From Glaesserella australis (lineage in GTDB: Bacteria; Pseudomonadota; Gammaproteobacteria; Enterobacterales; Pasteurellaceae): a stretch of 64,000 nucleotides of DNA. Position 1 is the first letter of the stretch. Each line of letters starts with the position of its first letter. The notes under the pieces are model-generated. The model was given only the letters and a program-made list of their open reading frames with translations, had not been told where the DNA came from and did no database searches. Positions 52,128-61,018 of this stretch are shown here, piece after piece. The stretch lies in NCBI RefSeq assembly GCF_003260095.1, contig NZ_PTPX01000014.1, positions 1 through 64,000 on the forward strand, read 5' to 3'. The position numbers were made by a program, and so were the translations under genes.

Positions 52128-53792
52128 ATGAGCTGGTTAAATAAAATCACACAAGCAGTGCGAGAAGCATTTGGGCGAACAAATCAAGATGAGCCGTTGC
52201 AAACAGATGAAGCGCAAGTTATGGGTATGGGGCGGATTTTAGATGATCATCCTTCTCGTAAATTAACGCCTCGAAAGTTACAAGCAATTTTTGACGAGGC
52301 TGAAAATGGCAATATCCAAGAGCAAGCGCAGTTGTTTATGGATATAGAGGAGCAAGATGGGGCGATTAGTTCTACCCTTTCCACTCGTAAACGAGCTACG
52401 TTAAAACTAGATTGGTCAATTAAAGCGCCTGAAAATGCAAGCAAAACCGAAGAAGAAATGACACAATCGGTCGAAGCAATGTTTGCGCAAGTGGGTTATT
52501 TAGATGATCTTATTGTGGACTTGATGGACGCTTGTTTGCAAGGTTTTTCGGCAAACGAAATCCAGTGGCAAATGCGTGATGGTAAATGGTTTCCGGTGAA
52601 ATTTATCCACCGCCCTGCCTCGTGGTTTAAGTTGGATAATTACGACAACCCTTTGTTGATTTCGCCTCAAAACCCAATGGGCGAACCGCTTATTCAGCAT
52701 AAATGGATTGTTCACTCACATAAAAACCGCTCTTCGGCATTGGCTCGTAATGGTTTGGGGCGTACGTTGGCGTGGATTTATATGTTCAACTACTACGCCA
52801 TTACCGACTTTGCAGAGTTTTTAGAGCTTTACGGCTTCCCTATTCGCATTGGTAAATATGGTGCTGGTGCGACCAAAGAAGAAAAACGCTCGCTTTTACG
52901 TGCTTTATCTGATATTGGACATAACGCCGCAGGGATTATGCCCGATACAATGGAAATCGAACTGCACAATGCGGCTTCGCAGTCTATTTCGAGCAATAAC
53001 CCGTATTTGCAGATGACGGATTGGGCAGAGAAAATGTCTGCCAAAATGATTCTTGGGCAAACGCTCACGAGCGGTGCAGACGGTAAAACCTCCACCAATG
53101 CTCTTGGTAAAGTGCATAATGAGGTGCGTGAGGATTTATTAGCTTCAGACGCTAAACAACTTGAACAGACCATTAACCAGCAGTTAATTATGCCATTCTT
53201 GCTGATTAACTTTCCGAACATCGACCCAAGCCGTGTGCCTGTGTTCTCGTTTGATTTGCAAGAATATGAGGACATTAAGACCTTTGCCGAAGCGTTGCCG
53301 AACCTTGTGAATCACGGTATGCGAATTTCGGTAGCCTGGGCGCACGAGAAAACAGGTATTCCAATGGCGGGCGAAGATGAAGAGATTTTAAAACCGCTTC
53401 AAAGTGGTTTTAAAACAGTCGAAAATCCTGAAGATTTTGCAAAAAATCAAGGAAAAAAGACCGCTTTAAGTGAGGGTTGGAATGCTTGCCCCTGTGGCTG
53501 TGGTGGCAAACTGCACGCCCTTTCAGCAGAGAACAAAACAGGTATTGCCGAACAAGATGAATTGGATAATGCTCTTTCAATGGCTTTTGGAGATGTAGAT
53601 TTTAATAAACAACTTGACCCAATTACTCGTGCATTAACGGCTAAGTTGATGGCGTGCAATTCGTATGAAGAAGCGTTTGCCGCACTCTCGGCAAGTTATC
53701 CAACATTAAGCAGTGAAGATCACGAGCGTTATTTAGCGAATGCACTCTTTTTGGCAGATTTGTTAGGAGCAAGCAATGCCGAACGCACCTAA
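52128..53792 (+). CDS. Portal protein (DUF935, Mu gp29-like)
   Basis: 554 aa. Forms the dodecameric portal ring at the head vertex through which DNA passes. DUF935 segments are visible (GRILDDHPSRKLTP, the QGFSANEIQWQM block, FIHRPASWF and RNGLGRTLAWIYMFNYYA). Near the C-terminus a CPCGCGGK cluster adds three cysteines, possibly metal-binding. It overlaps the next gene by 17 bases. Confidence 0.93.
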   Translation: MSWLNKITQAVREAFGRTNQDEPLQTDEAQVMGMGRILDDHPSRKLTPRKLQAIFDEAENGNIQEQAQLFMDIEEQDGAISSTLSTRKRATLKLDWSIKAPENASKTEEEMTQSVEAMFAQVGYLDDLIVDLMDACLQGFSANEIQWQMRDGKWFPVKFIHRPASWFKLDNYDNPLLISPQNPMGEPLIQHKWIVHSHKNRSSALARNGLGRTLAWIYMFNYYAITDFAEFLELYGFPIRIGKYGAGATKEEKRSLLRALSDIGHNAAGIMPDTMEIELHNAASQSISSNNPYLQMTDWAEKMSAKMILGQTLTSGADGKTSTNALGKVHNEVREDLLASDAKQLEQTINQQLIMPFLLINFPNIDPSRVPVFSFDLQEYEDIKTFAEALPNLVNHGMRISVAWAHEKTGIPMAGEDEEILKPLQSGFKTVENPEDFAKNQGKKTALSEGWNACPCGCGGKLHALSAENKTGIAEQDELDNALSMAFGDVDFNKQLDPITRALTAKLMACNSYEEAFAALSASYPTLSSEDHERYLANALFLADLLGASNAERT

Positions 53793-55104
53793 ATTTGTGA
53801 TTGGTTTTGAGCCTACGCAGGCGATTGAATACCTGAAACAGCGTCGCCTTCTGGTAGGTAAAATCAAGAAAAAGAAAATCTATGACTCTGCATTAGCTCG
53901 TGCGGTTACGATTTCTAAAATGACTAATCTTGATATAACACAAGATATTTATGCCTCCCTTGAGCGAGCACTCAAGGAGGGCAAATCGTTAGCAAATTGG
54001 AAAAAAGAGCTAGTCGGCGAACTGGAGCGAAAAGGCTGGATTGCAGGACACGATAAACGTATTAGCAAAGGCATTGACGGCAAACTCATTGCTAACCCTC
54101 AAGATGGCGAGTATTTCGGCACACCTCGCCGTTTGAATACCATTTATCGGGTAAACACTCAGCAAGCCTATTCTGCTGCACGTTATCAACGCTATATGGA
54201 TAATGTGGATAACCGCCCTTATTGGCAATATTCCGCAGTCGGCGACCAGCGCACACGCCCCGCTCATTTGGCATTAAATGGGCGAGTTTATCGCTATGAC
54301 GATCCGTTTTGGAGCACATTTTATCCGCCGAATGGTTTTAACTGCCGATGTACGGTCATCGCATTAGGCGAGCGTGATTTGACTCGTAAAGGGCTAGAAG
54401 TTGGCTCAAGCGAGGGGAAACTGGTCAAAGCCAAACGTCCTAAAGACAAACAGAGCAATCAAGAAACTACGACAGGTTTTGTCTTGCCTGATGGTCGTAT
54501 TTTGGCAACAGACAAAGGCTTTGATTACAACGTGGGGCGTTTGACCTACAAGCCGAATTTAGACCTGTATGCTGAATCACTTGCTCATCAATTTGCGAAA
54601 TCGGAGATGAGTGGAGCGGAGTTTAAGTTAGGTTACGAGCGATTTGAAAAAGCCTATTTTGCTGAAAAAGCAAAACTAGGGTTTGAAAAAATGCAGAAAA
54701 TTGATGATAAGCAAGAATTGATTTTGGTGCAAAATCTCACATCTGTGAATTTTCATTTTGCTGCTGGGCGTTTATCAGATGCAGACACAGCATTATTGAA
54801 TACTGAAGTCTCGACAGTCTGGTTATCAGACCAAACATTGGTAAAGCAGTTTAATAGTCGTTTGGGGGATCCTAATTTTGATTTTGAAAGTTATCAGAAT
54901 GTGCCTGATACAATATTTTCGGCTGATAATATCTACAAGACAAATGATGGACGAGTGATTCTTATTAAGAAAATCAATGGACAGATTTTTGAGGTTGTCT
55001 TTAAGTATTTGTCAAATACAAAAGAAAATTTTTTGCTGTCAGCACGATGGGCAAATGAGAAAAACTTACGTTCGGAAATAAAAAGGTATGAGATTGTGCG
55101 GTAG
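53776..55104 (+). CDS. MuF head morphogenesis protein with PBECR-like nuclease tail
   Basis: 442 aa. The MuF/gp30 minor head domain covers roughly 1-210, ending in the characteristic FNCRC motif (C190, C192) after a Q-R-T-R-P-A-H block. The extra C-terminal part (about 320-442) contains TVWLSD (347-352), a PDTIFSADNIYKTNDGRVILIKK segment, and an FLLSARWANEK end. This layout resembles the PBECR (phage Barnase-EndoU-ColicinE5-RelE-like) nuclease domains fused to MuF proteins, probably injected with the DNA. Assignment of the nuclease fold is by pattern only. Confidence 0.85.
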   Translation: MPNAPKFVIGFEPTQAIEYLKQRRLLVGKIKKKKIYDSALARAVTISKMTNLDITQDIYASLERALKEGKSLANWKKELVGELERKGWIAGHDKRISKGIDGKLIANPQDGEYFGTPRRLNTIYRVNTQQAYSAARYQRYMDNVDNRPYWQYSAVGDQRTRPAHLALNGRVYRYDDPFWSTFYPPNGFNCRCTVIALGERDLTRKGLEVGSSEGKLVKAKRPKDKQSNQETTTGFVLPDGRILATDKGFDYNVGRLTYKPNLDLYAESLAHQFAKSEMSGAEFKLGYERFEKAYFAEKAKLGFEKMQKIDDKQELILVQNLTSVNFHFAAGRLSDADTALLNTEVSTVWLSDQTLVKQFNSRLGDPNFDFESYQNVPDTIFSADNIYKTNDGRVILIKKINGQIFEVVFKYLSNTKENFLLSARWANEKNLRSEIKRYEIVR

Positions 55105-55240
55105 GACTCCCAGTCCCTACATTCAGAGTCCCCGTTCTATTTCAACCGCTCGCCCCGTGGATGGAAGGTTCACCACTTTCATATCACAATCCTAAGGCTT
55201 GAATATATTGTTTTAAAATTAATGTGTCAATAGGTATTGA

Positions 55241-55657
55241 ATGATTGAAATTGAAATCAACAACGCCGAGCAGGTGCGAGATGTCTTGCAGAAAATTGCA
55301 AAAGCAACGCAACGCCGAACTGATTTGATGCGTAATATCGCTGGCACTATGGAGTCGGCGGTATTGCAAAACTTTGATGTAGGGGGACGCCCCGCTTGGC
55401 TTGGCATAAAACATCGTAAAGGTAAGCTACTTGTGGATACTGAAAATTTGATGAACAGCATCGAAAGTGCTTATGATAACGATAATGCCATTGTAGGGAC
55501 AAATGTAGAATATGCGGCTATTCATCAATTCGGCGGTCAGGCTGGGCGAGGTCAAAAAGTTAAGATTGAAGCTCGTCCATTTTTGCAACTGACCGATGAT
55601 GACGAGGTGGATATTTTGGAAGACGCACAAGACTATTTCGCTAGGCTAATCAAATGA
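55241..55657 (+). CDS. Virion morphogenesis protein (Mu gpG-like, tail completion)
   Basis: 138 aa of the phage_tail_S/virion morphogenesis family. Segments AVLQNFDVGGRPAW, the LLVDTENLMNSI and YAAIHQFGGQAG blocks are typical. The 136 bp before it hold no convincing gene. In Mu the gpG protein is a minor virion component needed for tail or head completion. Confidence 0.88.
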   Translation: MIEIEINNAEQVRDVLQKIAKATQRRTDLMRNIAGTMESAVLQNFDVGGRPAWLGIKHRKGKLLVDTENLMNSIESAYDNDNAIVGTNVEYAAIHQFGGQAGRGQKVKIEARPFLQLTDDDEVDILEDAQDYFARLIK

Positions 55658-55665
55658 CTTAAAAT

Positions 55666-55698
55666 AACGCTCTAAAATGCTCTCTAGGGCGTTTTATT
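55666..55698 (+). terminator. Terminator after gpG-like gene
   Basis: AACGCTCTA (55666-55674) pairs with TAGGGCGTT (55685-55693, one G-T pair), followed by TTATTTT. It ends the first late transcription block. The remaining bases to 55896 hold the promoter region of the next block. Confidence 0.7.
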
Positions 55699-55818
55699 TT
55701 ATGTTGGTATAGATTTTAATTCATATTTTTTAAAATCGTTAAAACGGCTTTTAAAGCGTTTTAAAATGGGTTTGTCCTTTCTTTTATCTTTCCTCTCTTT
55801 TTTTATCTTTATTATTTC

Positions 55819-55896
55819 CACACTGAACCCAATCACCACACTTCATTTTTTCTATTCCACTATTCTGTAATCCTCAATATTAACTAGAGGAATTTT
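55819..55896 (+). promoter_or_regulatory. Probable late promoter of the protease/scaffold gene (PI-like)
   Basis: CACACTGAAC (55819-55828) and TTAACTAGAGG (55880-55890) repeat the arrangement upstream of the lysozyme gene (47100-47182). In Mu, C-dependent promoters stand exactly before lys and gene I, so these shared blocks are likely activator and core promoter or leader elements. Confidence 0.5.
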
Positions 55897-56940
55897 ATGA
55901 CACTCACCCCGATTGCACTGAGCTTTGAACTTACTGAAGGCGTGAACGGTCGTGTTCAACTTACGCCTTATGGACGCTTCTTTGCTTCAGATGGTCGAGA
56001 GGATACGGGAGGTTGGTATGTAGATGACTCCAACGGCTATTTTTTGGCTGATGAACTAAATAACCGCAAGGTAGAAGCAATGTTTGACTATGAGCATAAA
56101 ACGCTCAGAGCCAAAGAATTTGCTGAACCAAACCCTGCGGCAGGTTGGTTTAAGAACACCGAATATATTTCAGGCAAGGGCTTATTTGTCGATGTTCAAT
56201 GGACAGACAAAGCTCGTGAGCAAATTAAGTCTGGCGAATATCGTTACCTATCTCCGCTATTTGTGGCAGATGCTCAAGGCAAAGTCGTCAAGATTGTGAA
56301 CGCAGCCTTAACCAATACGCCAGCGTGCCACGAAATTGCCGAAGTCTATGCATTATCAGCAGACTTTATCCAACTACAAAAAGAAGGAAACTCTCCAATG
56401 TTAAAACTTTTACAACAGCTTTTTGATGCGCCAAACGCTACGGAAGCTGAAATCACAGAAAAACTCAATGCGTTGTCGGCAGCTAAGACAGAATCACAAG
56501 TAGCATTAAGTGCCGTATATGACGAATTAAAAACACAGAAAACGCAAGTAGTGGCATTAAATGCACAGGTTAAGAACCCTGACCCGACAAAGTATGTTGC
56601 CTTATCGCAAATGCAAGCGGTGCAAGCTGAGTTAAATAAAGAACGTGCGGAACGTAATGCAGAAAAGGCAGAAGCGTTAATCACAACAGCACTTTCACAA
56701 GGCAAGTTATTGCCGGCTCAAAAAGAGTGGGCTGAAAACTTAGCTAAAGCAGACTTAAATGCGTTAAGCGCATATTTAAATGCTACGCCAGCAAATCCAG
56801 CTTTAGGTGGTAATCAATCTCAAGAACAGCCTAAAGGCGGTGTGGTAGCTCTCTCGGCGGAAGAAAAAGAAGCCGCTCGTATTATGGGTAAATCTGAAGC
56901 GGATTACATCAAAATCAAACAGAAACAAGAAGGTAAATAA
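55897..56940 (+). CDS. Phage protease and scaffold (Mu gpI/gpZ-like)
   Basis: 347 aa. The N-terminal protease domain (about 1-165) has the Mu I-type blocks (GRFFASDGREDTGGW, AMFDYEHKTL with the likely catalytic His, and YRYLSPLFV). The C-terminal part is a coiled-coil, Ala/Gln/Glu-rich scaffold. Residue 168 is a Met (56398) preceded by AGAAGGAAA, so a separate scaffold (gpZ-like) is probably made by internal initiation, as in Mu. Confidence 0.9.
   Translation: MTLTPIALSFELTEGVNGRVQLTPYGRFFASDGREDTGGWYVDDSNGYFLADELNNRKVEAMFDYEHKTLRAKEFAEPNPAAGWFKNTEYISGKGLFVDVQWTDKAREQIKSGEYRYLSPLFVADAQGKVVKIVNAALTNTPACHEIAEVYALSADFIQLQKEGNSPMLKLLQQLFDAPNATEAEITEKLNALSAAKTESQVALSAVYDELKTQKTQVVALNAQVKNPDPTKYVALSQMQAVQAELNKERAERNAEKAEALITTALSQGKLLPAQKEWAENLAKADLNALSAYLNATPANPALGGNQSQEQPKGGVVALSAEEKEAARIMGKSEADYIKIKQKQEGK
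56398..56940 (+). CDS. Internal-start scaffold protein (Mu gpZ-like)
   Basis: In-frame ATG inside the protease gene with AGAAGGAAA about eight bases upstream. It gives a 180-aa product made only of the scaffold part (MLKLLQQLFDAPNATEAEI at the start, long helical region, KIKQKQEGK end). Supported by the ribosome-binding site and by Mu precedent. Confidence 0.6.
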   Translation: MLKLLQQLFDAPNATEAEITEKLNALSAAKTESQVALSAVYDELKTQKTQVVALNAQVKNPDPTKYVALSQMQAVQAELNKERAERNAEKAEALITTALSQGKLLPAQKEWAENLAKADLNALSAYLNATPANPALGGNQSQEQPKGGVVALSAEEKEAARIMGKSEADYIKIKQKQEGK

Positions 56941-56942
56941 TA

Positions 56943-57866
56943 ATGGCTATTGTTACAAATGCGTTAGTTCAAGCGTTATTCACAGGTTGGAAAGGCGACT
57001 TCCAAAAAGGCTTAGAGGGTGCGCCATCGCAATATACCAAGATTGCGACAGTCGTGAGTTCCGCAACGAAATCGAATACTTACGGTTGGTTAGGCAAGAT
57101 GCCAAAACTGACAGAGTGGATTGGTAAGCGTGCAGTAAGCAAAATCAAAGAGCACGGCTATTCAATTACTAACAAAAAATGGGCAGATGGTGTTGAAGTT
57201 GATCGTGATGATATTGAAGACGATAACGTAGGAATTTATTCGCCACTCTTCGAGGAATTGGGGCGCTCGGCGATTGAACAGAAAGATGAAATTACATTTG
57301 GTGCATTAACAAATGGCTTTAGTTCATTATGTTATGACGGTCAAAACTTCTTCGATAAGTCGCACCCTGTGGCAGAAAATGTAGATGGTTCTGGCTCGGT
57401 TAAACAGGTAAGTAATATTACCGAAGATGATACGGCAAGCACTGCAACTCCTTGGTTCTTACTTGATACCTCTCGTGCGATTAAGCCGATTATCTTCCAA
57501 GAACGTCGTAAACCAAACGTGCGTGCTAAAACAAACTTAAATGAAGGTCGTGCTTACGATGAAGATGTGTTCGAATTTGGTGCAGACTCTCGTAACAATG
57601 TGGGTTATTCATTCTGGCAATTAGCACACGCCGGTAAATGTAAATTAACGGCTGAAAATTTATGGAAGGCAATTACCGCAATGCGTAGCGTAACTGGCGA
57701 CGGCAATAAGAAATTATCAATTCGACCTACCGTGCTAGTAGTGCCTCCTGCATTGGAAAAAGAAGCAACTCGTTTACTTGAGCGTGAGCTTACAGCGGAA
57801 AATGGTGTAACGGTTGATAATGAATTTAAAGGCAAGTTAGAGCTTATCGTTGCTGATTATTTATAA
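56943..57866 (+). CDS. Major head protein (Mu gpT-like)
   Basis: 307 aa; forms the icosahedral shell. Mu gpT-type segments include the start (VTNALVQALFTGWKGDFQKGLE), WADGVEVDRDDIEDDNVGIYSP and DSRNNVGYSFWQLAHAG. It starts 2 bp after the scaffold stop. A GC-rich hairpin (57875-57894) follows the stop and has no T-run, so it probably stabilises this abundant mRNA. Confidence 0.94.
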   Translation: MAIVTNALVQALFTGWKGDFQKGLEGAPSQYTKIATVVSSATKSNTYGWLGKMPKLTEWIGKRAVSKIKEHGYSITNKKWADGVEVDRDDIEDDNVGIYSPLFEELGRSAIEQKDEITFGALTNGFSSLCYDGQNFFDKSHPVAENVDGSGSVKQVSNITEDDTASTATPWFLLDTSRAIKPIIFQERRKPNVRAKTNLNEGRAYDEDVFEFGADSRNNVGYSFWQLAHAGKCKLTAENLWKAITAMRSVTGDGNKKLSIRPTVLVVPPALEKEATRLLERELTAENGVTVDNEFKGKLELIVADYL

Positions 57867-57874
57867 CATTGATA

Positions 57875-57894
57875 AGCGGGGTGTAAGCCCCGCT
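57875..57894 (+). other. Hairpin after the major head gene
   Basis: AGCGGGG (57875-57881) pairs with CCCCGCT (57888-57894). No T-run follows; the next ribosome-binding site starts immediately. It may protect the head-protein mRNA end or tune downstream translation. Confidence 0.45.
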
Positions 57895-57905
57895 AAGGAA
57901 TAGAA

Positions 57906-58340
57906 ATGGCAAAAAAAGATAAACCTGAAGAAGATAAGGTTGAGGAGCAGAAAAATGACGCAACTCTTGAAGAAGATCATCATTTGGCTGATTCGCCTGC
58001 TGACGTTTCGGAAGTAGATGTAAATGAAACACCTGAAGAAACAGAGCAGGAAGATTTAGCGAAAGATGAAGTTTCTGATATTCCAGACCATATTGCCGTT
58101 GAAGATGGTGCTGTCGTCTCTAAAGGTGCAGTTTATAAACTCTCGCCCAAACACCCAACAGGCTCTTACTGGCGCAATGGAATCCATTTTACTGCAGGTG
58201 TAGAAGTTACCGTTGATGATAGCGAGTGGGGCGTTGAGCAAGTTGAAGAAATGGTTAATGACCCTTGGCTTGAATGTGTGCAGATTATTCCGATGACAAA
58301 AGAGGAATATGCAAAGTTGAAAAAGAAAGGCGGTAAGTAA
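57906..58340 (+). CDS. HI1506-like phage structural-region protein (Mu gp35 position)
   Basis: 144 aa. The N-terminal half is highly acidic and disordered (runs of Glu/Asp). The C-terminal half is a small domain (SYWRNGIHFTAGVEVTVDDSEW, PWLECVQI) like the FluMu HI1506 family. Its place between major head protein and gp36 matches Mu gp35. The stop overlaps the next start by one base. Confidence 0.75.
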   Translation: MAKKDKPEEDKVEEQKNDATLEEDHHLADSPADVSEVDVNETPEETEQEDLAKDEVSDIPDHIAVEDGAVVSKGAVYKLSPKHPTGSYWRNGIHFTAGVEVTVDDSEWGVEQVEEMVNDPWLECVQIIPMTKEEYAKLKKKGGK

Positions 58341-58795
58341 TGAGCTACGCATCAGTTGAGGACTTTGTGTTACGAGTCGGCGAAGGGCAAGCGATTGACT
58401 TAACCGACCGTGAACGTGAAGACCGAATTAATGAAGCCGTGCTAAATGTTGCGCTGGAAGATAGCAGTTCGGAAATTGATGCGTATTTATCAAGTCGTTA
58501 CACGTTACCGTTGGCAAAAGTGCCTGCGAACCTCGTGCGTCTATGTTGCGATATTGCTCGTTATCGCTTGTGTAGTATGACCGATGTAACCATTAGCGAT
58601 GATGTGCGTGAACGTTATGAGAAAGCGATTGATGAGTTGAAGTTGTTAGCAAAAGGGACTATTTCGCTTGGCATTGAGCAACAGCTAGATGCTGATCCAA
58701 CAGGCGATATGGTTGTAATGTTTAACAATGGCAATACACGGGTGTTTAGTCGAGATGATTACCAAAATCGAAAAGGCTTTGATAGCTCGCCTTAG
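58340..58795 (+). CDS. Head-tail connector type protein (DUF1320, Mu gp36-like)
   Basis: 151 aa of the DUF1320 family: YASVEDFVLRVGEGQ start, a SEIDAYLSSRYTLPLAKVP block and LCCDIARYRL, the fold of head-tail adaptor proteins. The 3' end overlaps the gp37-like gene by about 40 bases in another frame. Confidence 0.88.
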   Translation: MSYASVEDFVLRVGEGQAIDLTDREREDRINEAVLNVALEDSSSEIDAYLSSRYTLPLAKVPANLVRLCCDIARYRLCSMTDVTISDDVRERYEKAIDELKLLAKGTISLGIEQQLDADPTGDMVVMFNNGNTRVFSRDDYQNRKGFDSSP

Positions 58796-59399
58796 CCGAG
58801 GGCTCGGCAAACTGGTTTCAAGCGTGGAAAGCTACTCGGGTCAGTTAAATGACCCTAATCTGGCTATCCGTCGTTTGCCGATTGCCTTGACCTCGTATGG
58901 TGGGTCGAAAATTGCTAGTGCCAGTGTTGGAATGTCAAACGGCAAGCGTTTTAAGAATGCCGATACCTTTGTGGTGTTAGTCATCGCGCAATCCTATCGC
59001 AATGATGCCACAGGCAGACACGGAAGCGAACGTGTGGTGGGCGCAAATCAGTTAATAGAAGCGGTGAAATACCTCTTGATTAACCAAACACTCGGCAACT
59101 TGGTTGAGCCGATTAAACCGCTTCGAGTACGAACGCTTTGGAACAATCTTGAAGCGAAGAATGAGAAGCTCTCTGCTTATGCGGTGGAGTTTGAAATCAG
59201 TTACAACCAAGCTCCCTCGCTTGAGGATGGACGGTTCCCAGAGGGCTCAGATGACCCGACAAATGTTGAGTACATTTTTAAGCATTACCGTGGCGAGCTT
59301 AGTGAGCCTGAGCCTGTATTAAATACGATAGCGGGCGAAATTTACGACCCGACAAATAACGCCAAAGTAGGTTTTGAGGTAAATTTAAATGAAAGTTAA
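58755..59399 (+). CDS. Tail terminator type protein (DUF1834, Mu gp37-like)
   Basis: 214 aa from ATG 58755 (MITKIEKALIARL), preferred over an upstream start at 58728 because it matches family N-termini. DUF1834 blocks: LPIALTSYGGSK, FVVLVIAQSYRN and the C-terminal YAVEFEISYNQ. The C-terminal part is longer than I would expect of Mu gp37, with an extra 40 residues or so. Confidence 0.82.
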   Translation: MITKIEKALIARLSRGLGKLVSSVESYSGQLNDPNLAIRRLPIALTSYGGSKIASASVGMSNGKRFKNADTFVVLVIAQSYRNDATGRHGSERVVGANQLIEAVKYLLINQTLGNLVEPIKPLRVRTLWNNLEAKNEKLSAYAVEFEISYNQAPSLEDGRFPEGSDDPTNVEYIFKHYRGELSEPEPVLNTIAGEIYDPTNNAKVGFEVNLNES

Positions 59400-59589
59400 A
59401 GCAGTTGCAGGTGTGCGTGTGCCAATGGAGGACGCACCACATAAATATATTACTGATGCAGAAACCGTAGAAGTAGAAAACACGCTTTATTATCGCCGTC
59501 GTATTGCGGATGGCGACTTAATCAAGATAGATGAGCAAGCGGTCAAAAAAACGCAAAAATCTGCAAATGAAACCAGTGAGGTCAAATAA
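59389..59589 (+). CDS. DUF2635 family protein (Mu gp38-like)
   Basis: 66 aa. The N-terminal half (VKAVAGVRVPMEDAPHKYITD) and the YYRRRIADGDLI segment are the DUF2635 signature. It overlaps both neighbours (11 bases before, 1 base after), a sign of coupled translation. Function unknown; always found before the sheath gene. Confidence 0.82.
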   Translation: MKVKAVAGVRVPMEDAPHKYITDAETVEVENTLYYRRRIADGDLIKIDEQAVKKTQKSANETSEVK

Positions 59590-61010
59590 TGGCAGAAACA
59601 AATATTGAATTTAATCAAATTTTAGGCAGTGAACGTATTCCAGGGGTCTATACGGAATATGATGCAACAGGTGCAGTTAATGCTTTGCCTGTCAATGCTC
59701 AAGAGGTCTTAATTATTGCACCTGCTACTGCCAAAATGACAGGTAATTATAGCCAACCTATGAAGGTTTATTCAGATGTGGAAGCAGCCAACGCATTTGG
59801 TGCTGGCTCTTGGGCACATCTAATGGTACGCCAAGCGTTAAAGAATAATAGCAATATGAACTTGACCGTAGTGGGACTTGCTGATCATTCTGCAGGCGTA
59901 GCGGCACAAGGCAGTATTACATTAGCAGGTACGGCTTCCACCGCTGGTGTCATTACTCTCATCATTGCAGGCGTTAAATATGCCATTTCTGCTGCTAAAA
60001 ATGAGACAGCAACGGCTTTAGCAAGCCGCTTGAATGCTTATATTAATGCACAATCAGATAGTCCTGTTACAGCAAGTGTAAACGGTGCAGGAATTACCTT
60101 AAATGCTAAACATAAAGGCGAGCTAGGTAATGAGATTACACTCAACTACATCAATACAGCAACAGGTGTAACGATTACGCTTGAAGCAATGCAAAACGGT
60201 CAGCAAAACCCTGATATTACCGATGCTCTTACAAGCGTAGCAGGAACGCATTACAACATTATCATTAGCCCTTTTAGTGATGCAGATAATGCCAATGCAC
60301 TTAAAGAACATTTAGAAGCTGTTTCATCTCCAACCGCTAAAAAGCCTGCGATTGGTGTGATGGGCTGGCGTGGTACGCTTTCTACAGGTACAACGCTAAC
60401 GAGCAAACTTAATTCTGAACGCTTGACGGTTGCTTGGTATAAAGGTTCTATTGAATCTAATGCGATTATTGCTGCTGGCTATGGTGCAGTAATTGCTAGT
60501 GAGGAAGATCCAGCTCGTCCACTCAATACGTTACAAGTCAAAGGTTTGAGTTTGGTAGATGACGCACAAAAGCCAATGCGTGAGGAGTTTAAGCAAGCAT
60601 TATTTAACGGCTTAACGCCATTGAATATTGTTAATAGTGAGGTGCAGATTATGCGTGCTATTACCACTTATACAAAAGCGGTAACAGGCGTAGATGACCC
60701 AAGCTATTTAGATTTAACGACTATCCGCTCATTAGACTACGGGCGTAAAGCATTAGAACAACGTTTGGCATTACGTTTCCCTCGTTCAAAATTGGTAGGT
60801 AAAGGCACACCAAATAAGGTGCGTTCTGAGGTGTTAGATGTGATGTATAAGCTGGAAGATGCCGAAATTTGGGAAAATATTGATGCTAATAAATCAGCAC
60901 TCATTGTTGTGAAAGATAGCAAAGATGCAAACCGTATTAACCTTAAAATTCCTGCGGATGTTGTTAATGGCTTACACGTGATTGCTGCTCAAATTTCACT
61001 TATTTTATAG
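59589..61010 (+). CDS. Tail sheath protein (Mu gpL-like)
   Basis: 473 aa; contractile sheath of a myovirus tail. The Mu L-type start (FNQILGSERIPGVYTEYDA) and the C-terminal sheath domain (RPLNTLQVKGL, the ITTYTKAVTGVDDPSYLDL region and AAQISLIL end) are visible. A Thr/Ala-rich insertion (about 105-190) probably forms a surface domain. Confidence 0.94.
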   Translation: MAETNIEFNQILGSERIPGVYTEYDATGAVNALPVNAQEVLIIAPATAKMTGNYSQPMKVYSDVEAANAFGAGSWAHLMVRQALKNNSNMNLTVVGLADHSAGVAAQGSITLAGTASTAGVITLIIAGVKYAISAAKNETATALASRLNAYINAQSDSPVTASVNGAGITLNAKHKGELGNEITLNYINTATGVTITLEAMQNGQQNPDITDALTSVAGTHYNIIISPFSDADNANALKEHLEAVSSPTAKKPAIGVMGWRGTLSTGTTLTSKLNSERLTVAWYKGSIESNAIIAAGYGAVIASEEDPARPLNTLQVKGLSLVDDAQKPMREEFKQALFNGLTPLNIVNSEVQIMRAITTYTKAVTGVDDPSYLDLTTIRSLDYGRKALEQRLALRFPRSKLVGKGTPNKVRSEVLDVMYKLEDAEIWENIDANKSALIVVKDSKDANRINLKIPADVVNGLHVIAAQISLIL

Positions 61011-61018
61011 GAGGCTAA

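Noticed and set aside
55184-55461. Minus-strand frames opposite the gpG-like gene
   Set aside because: They mirror a well-supported plus-strand gene and have no ribosome-binding site or family match.
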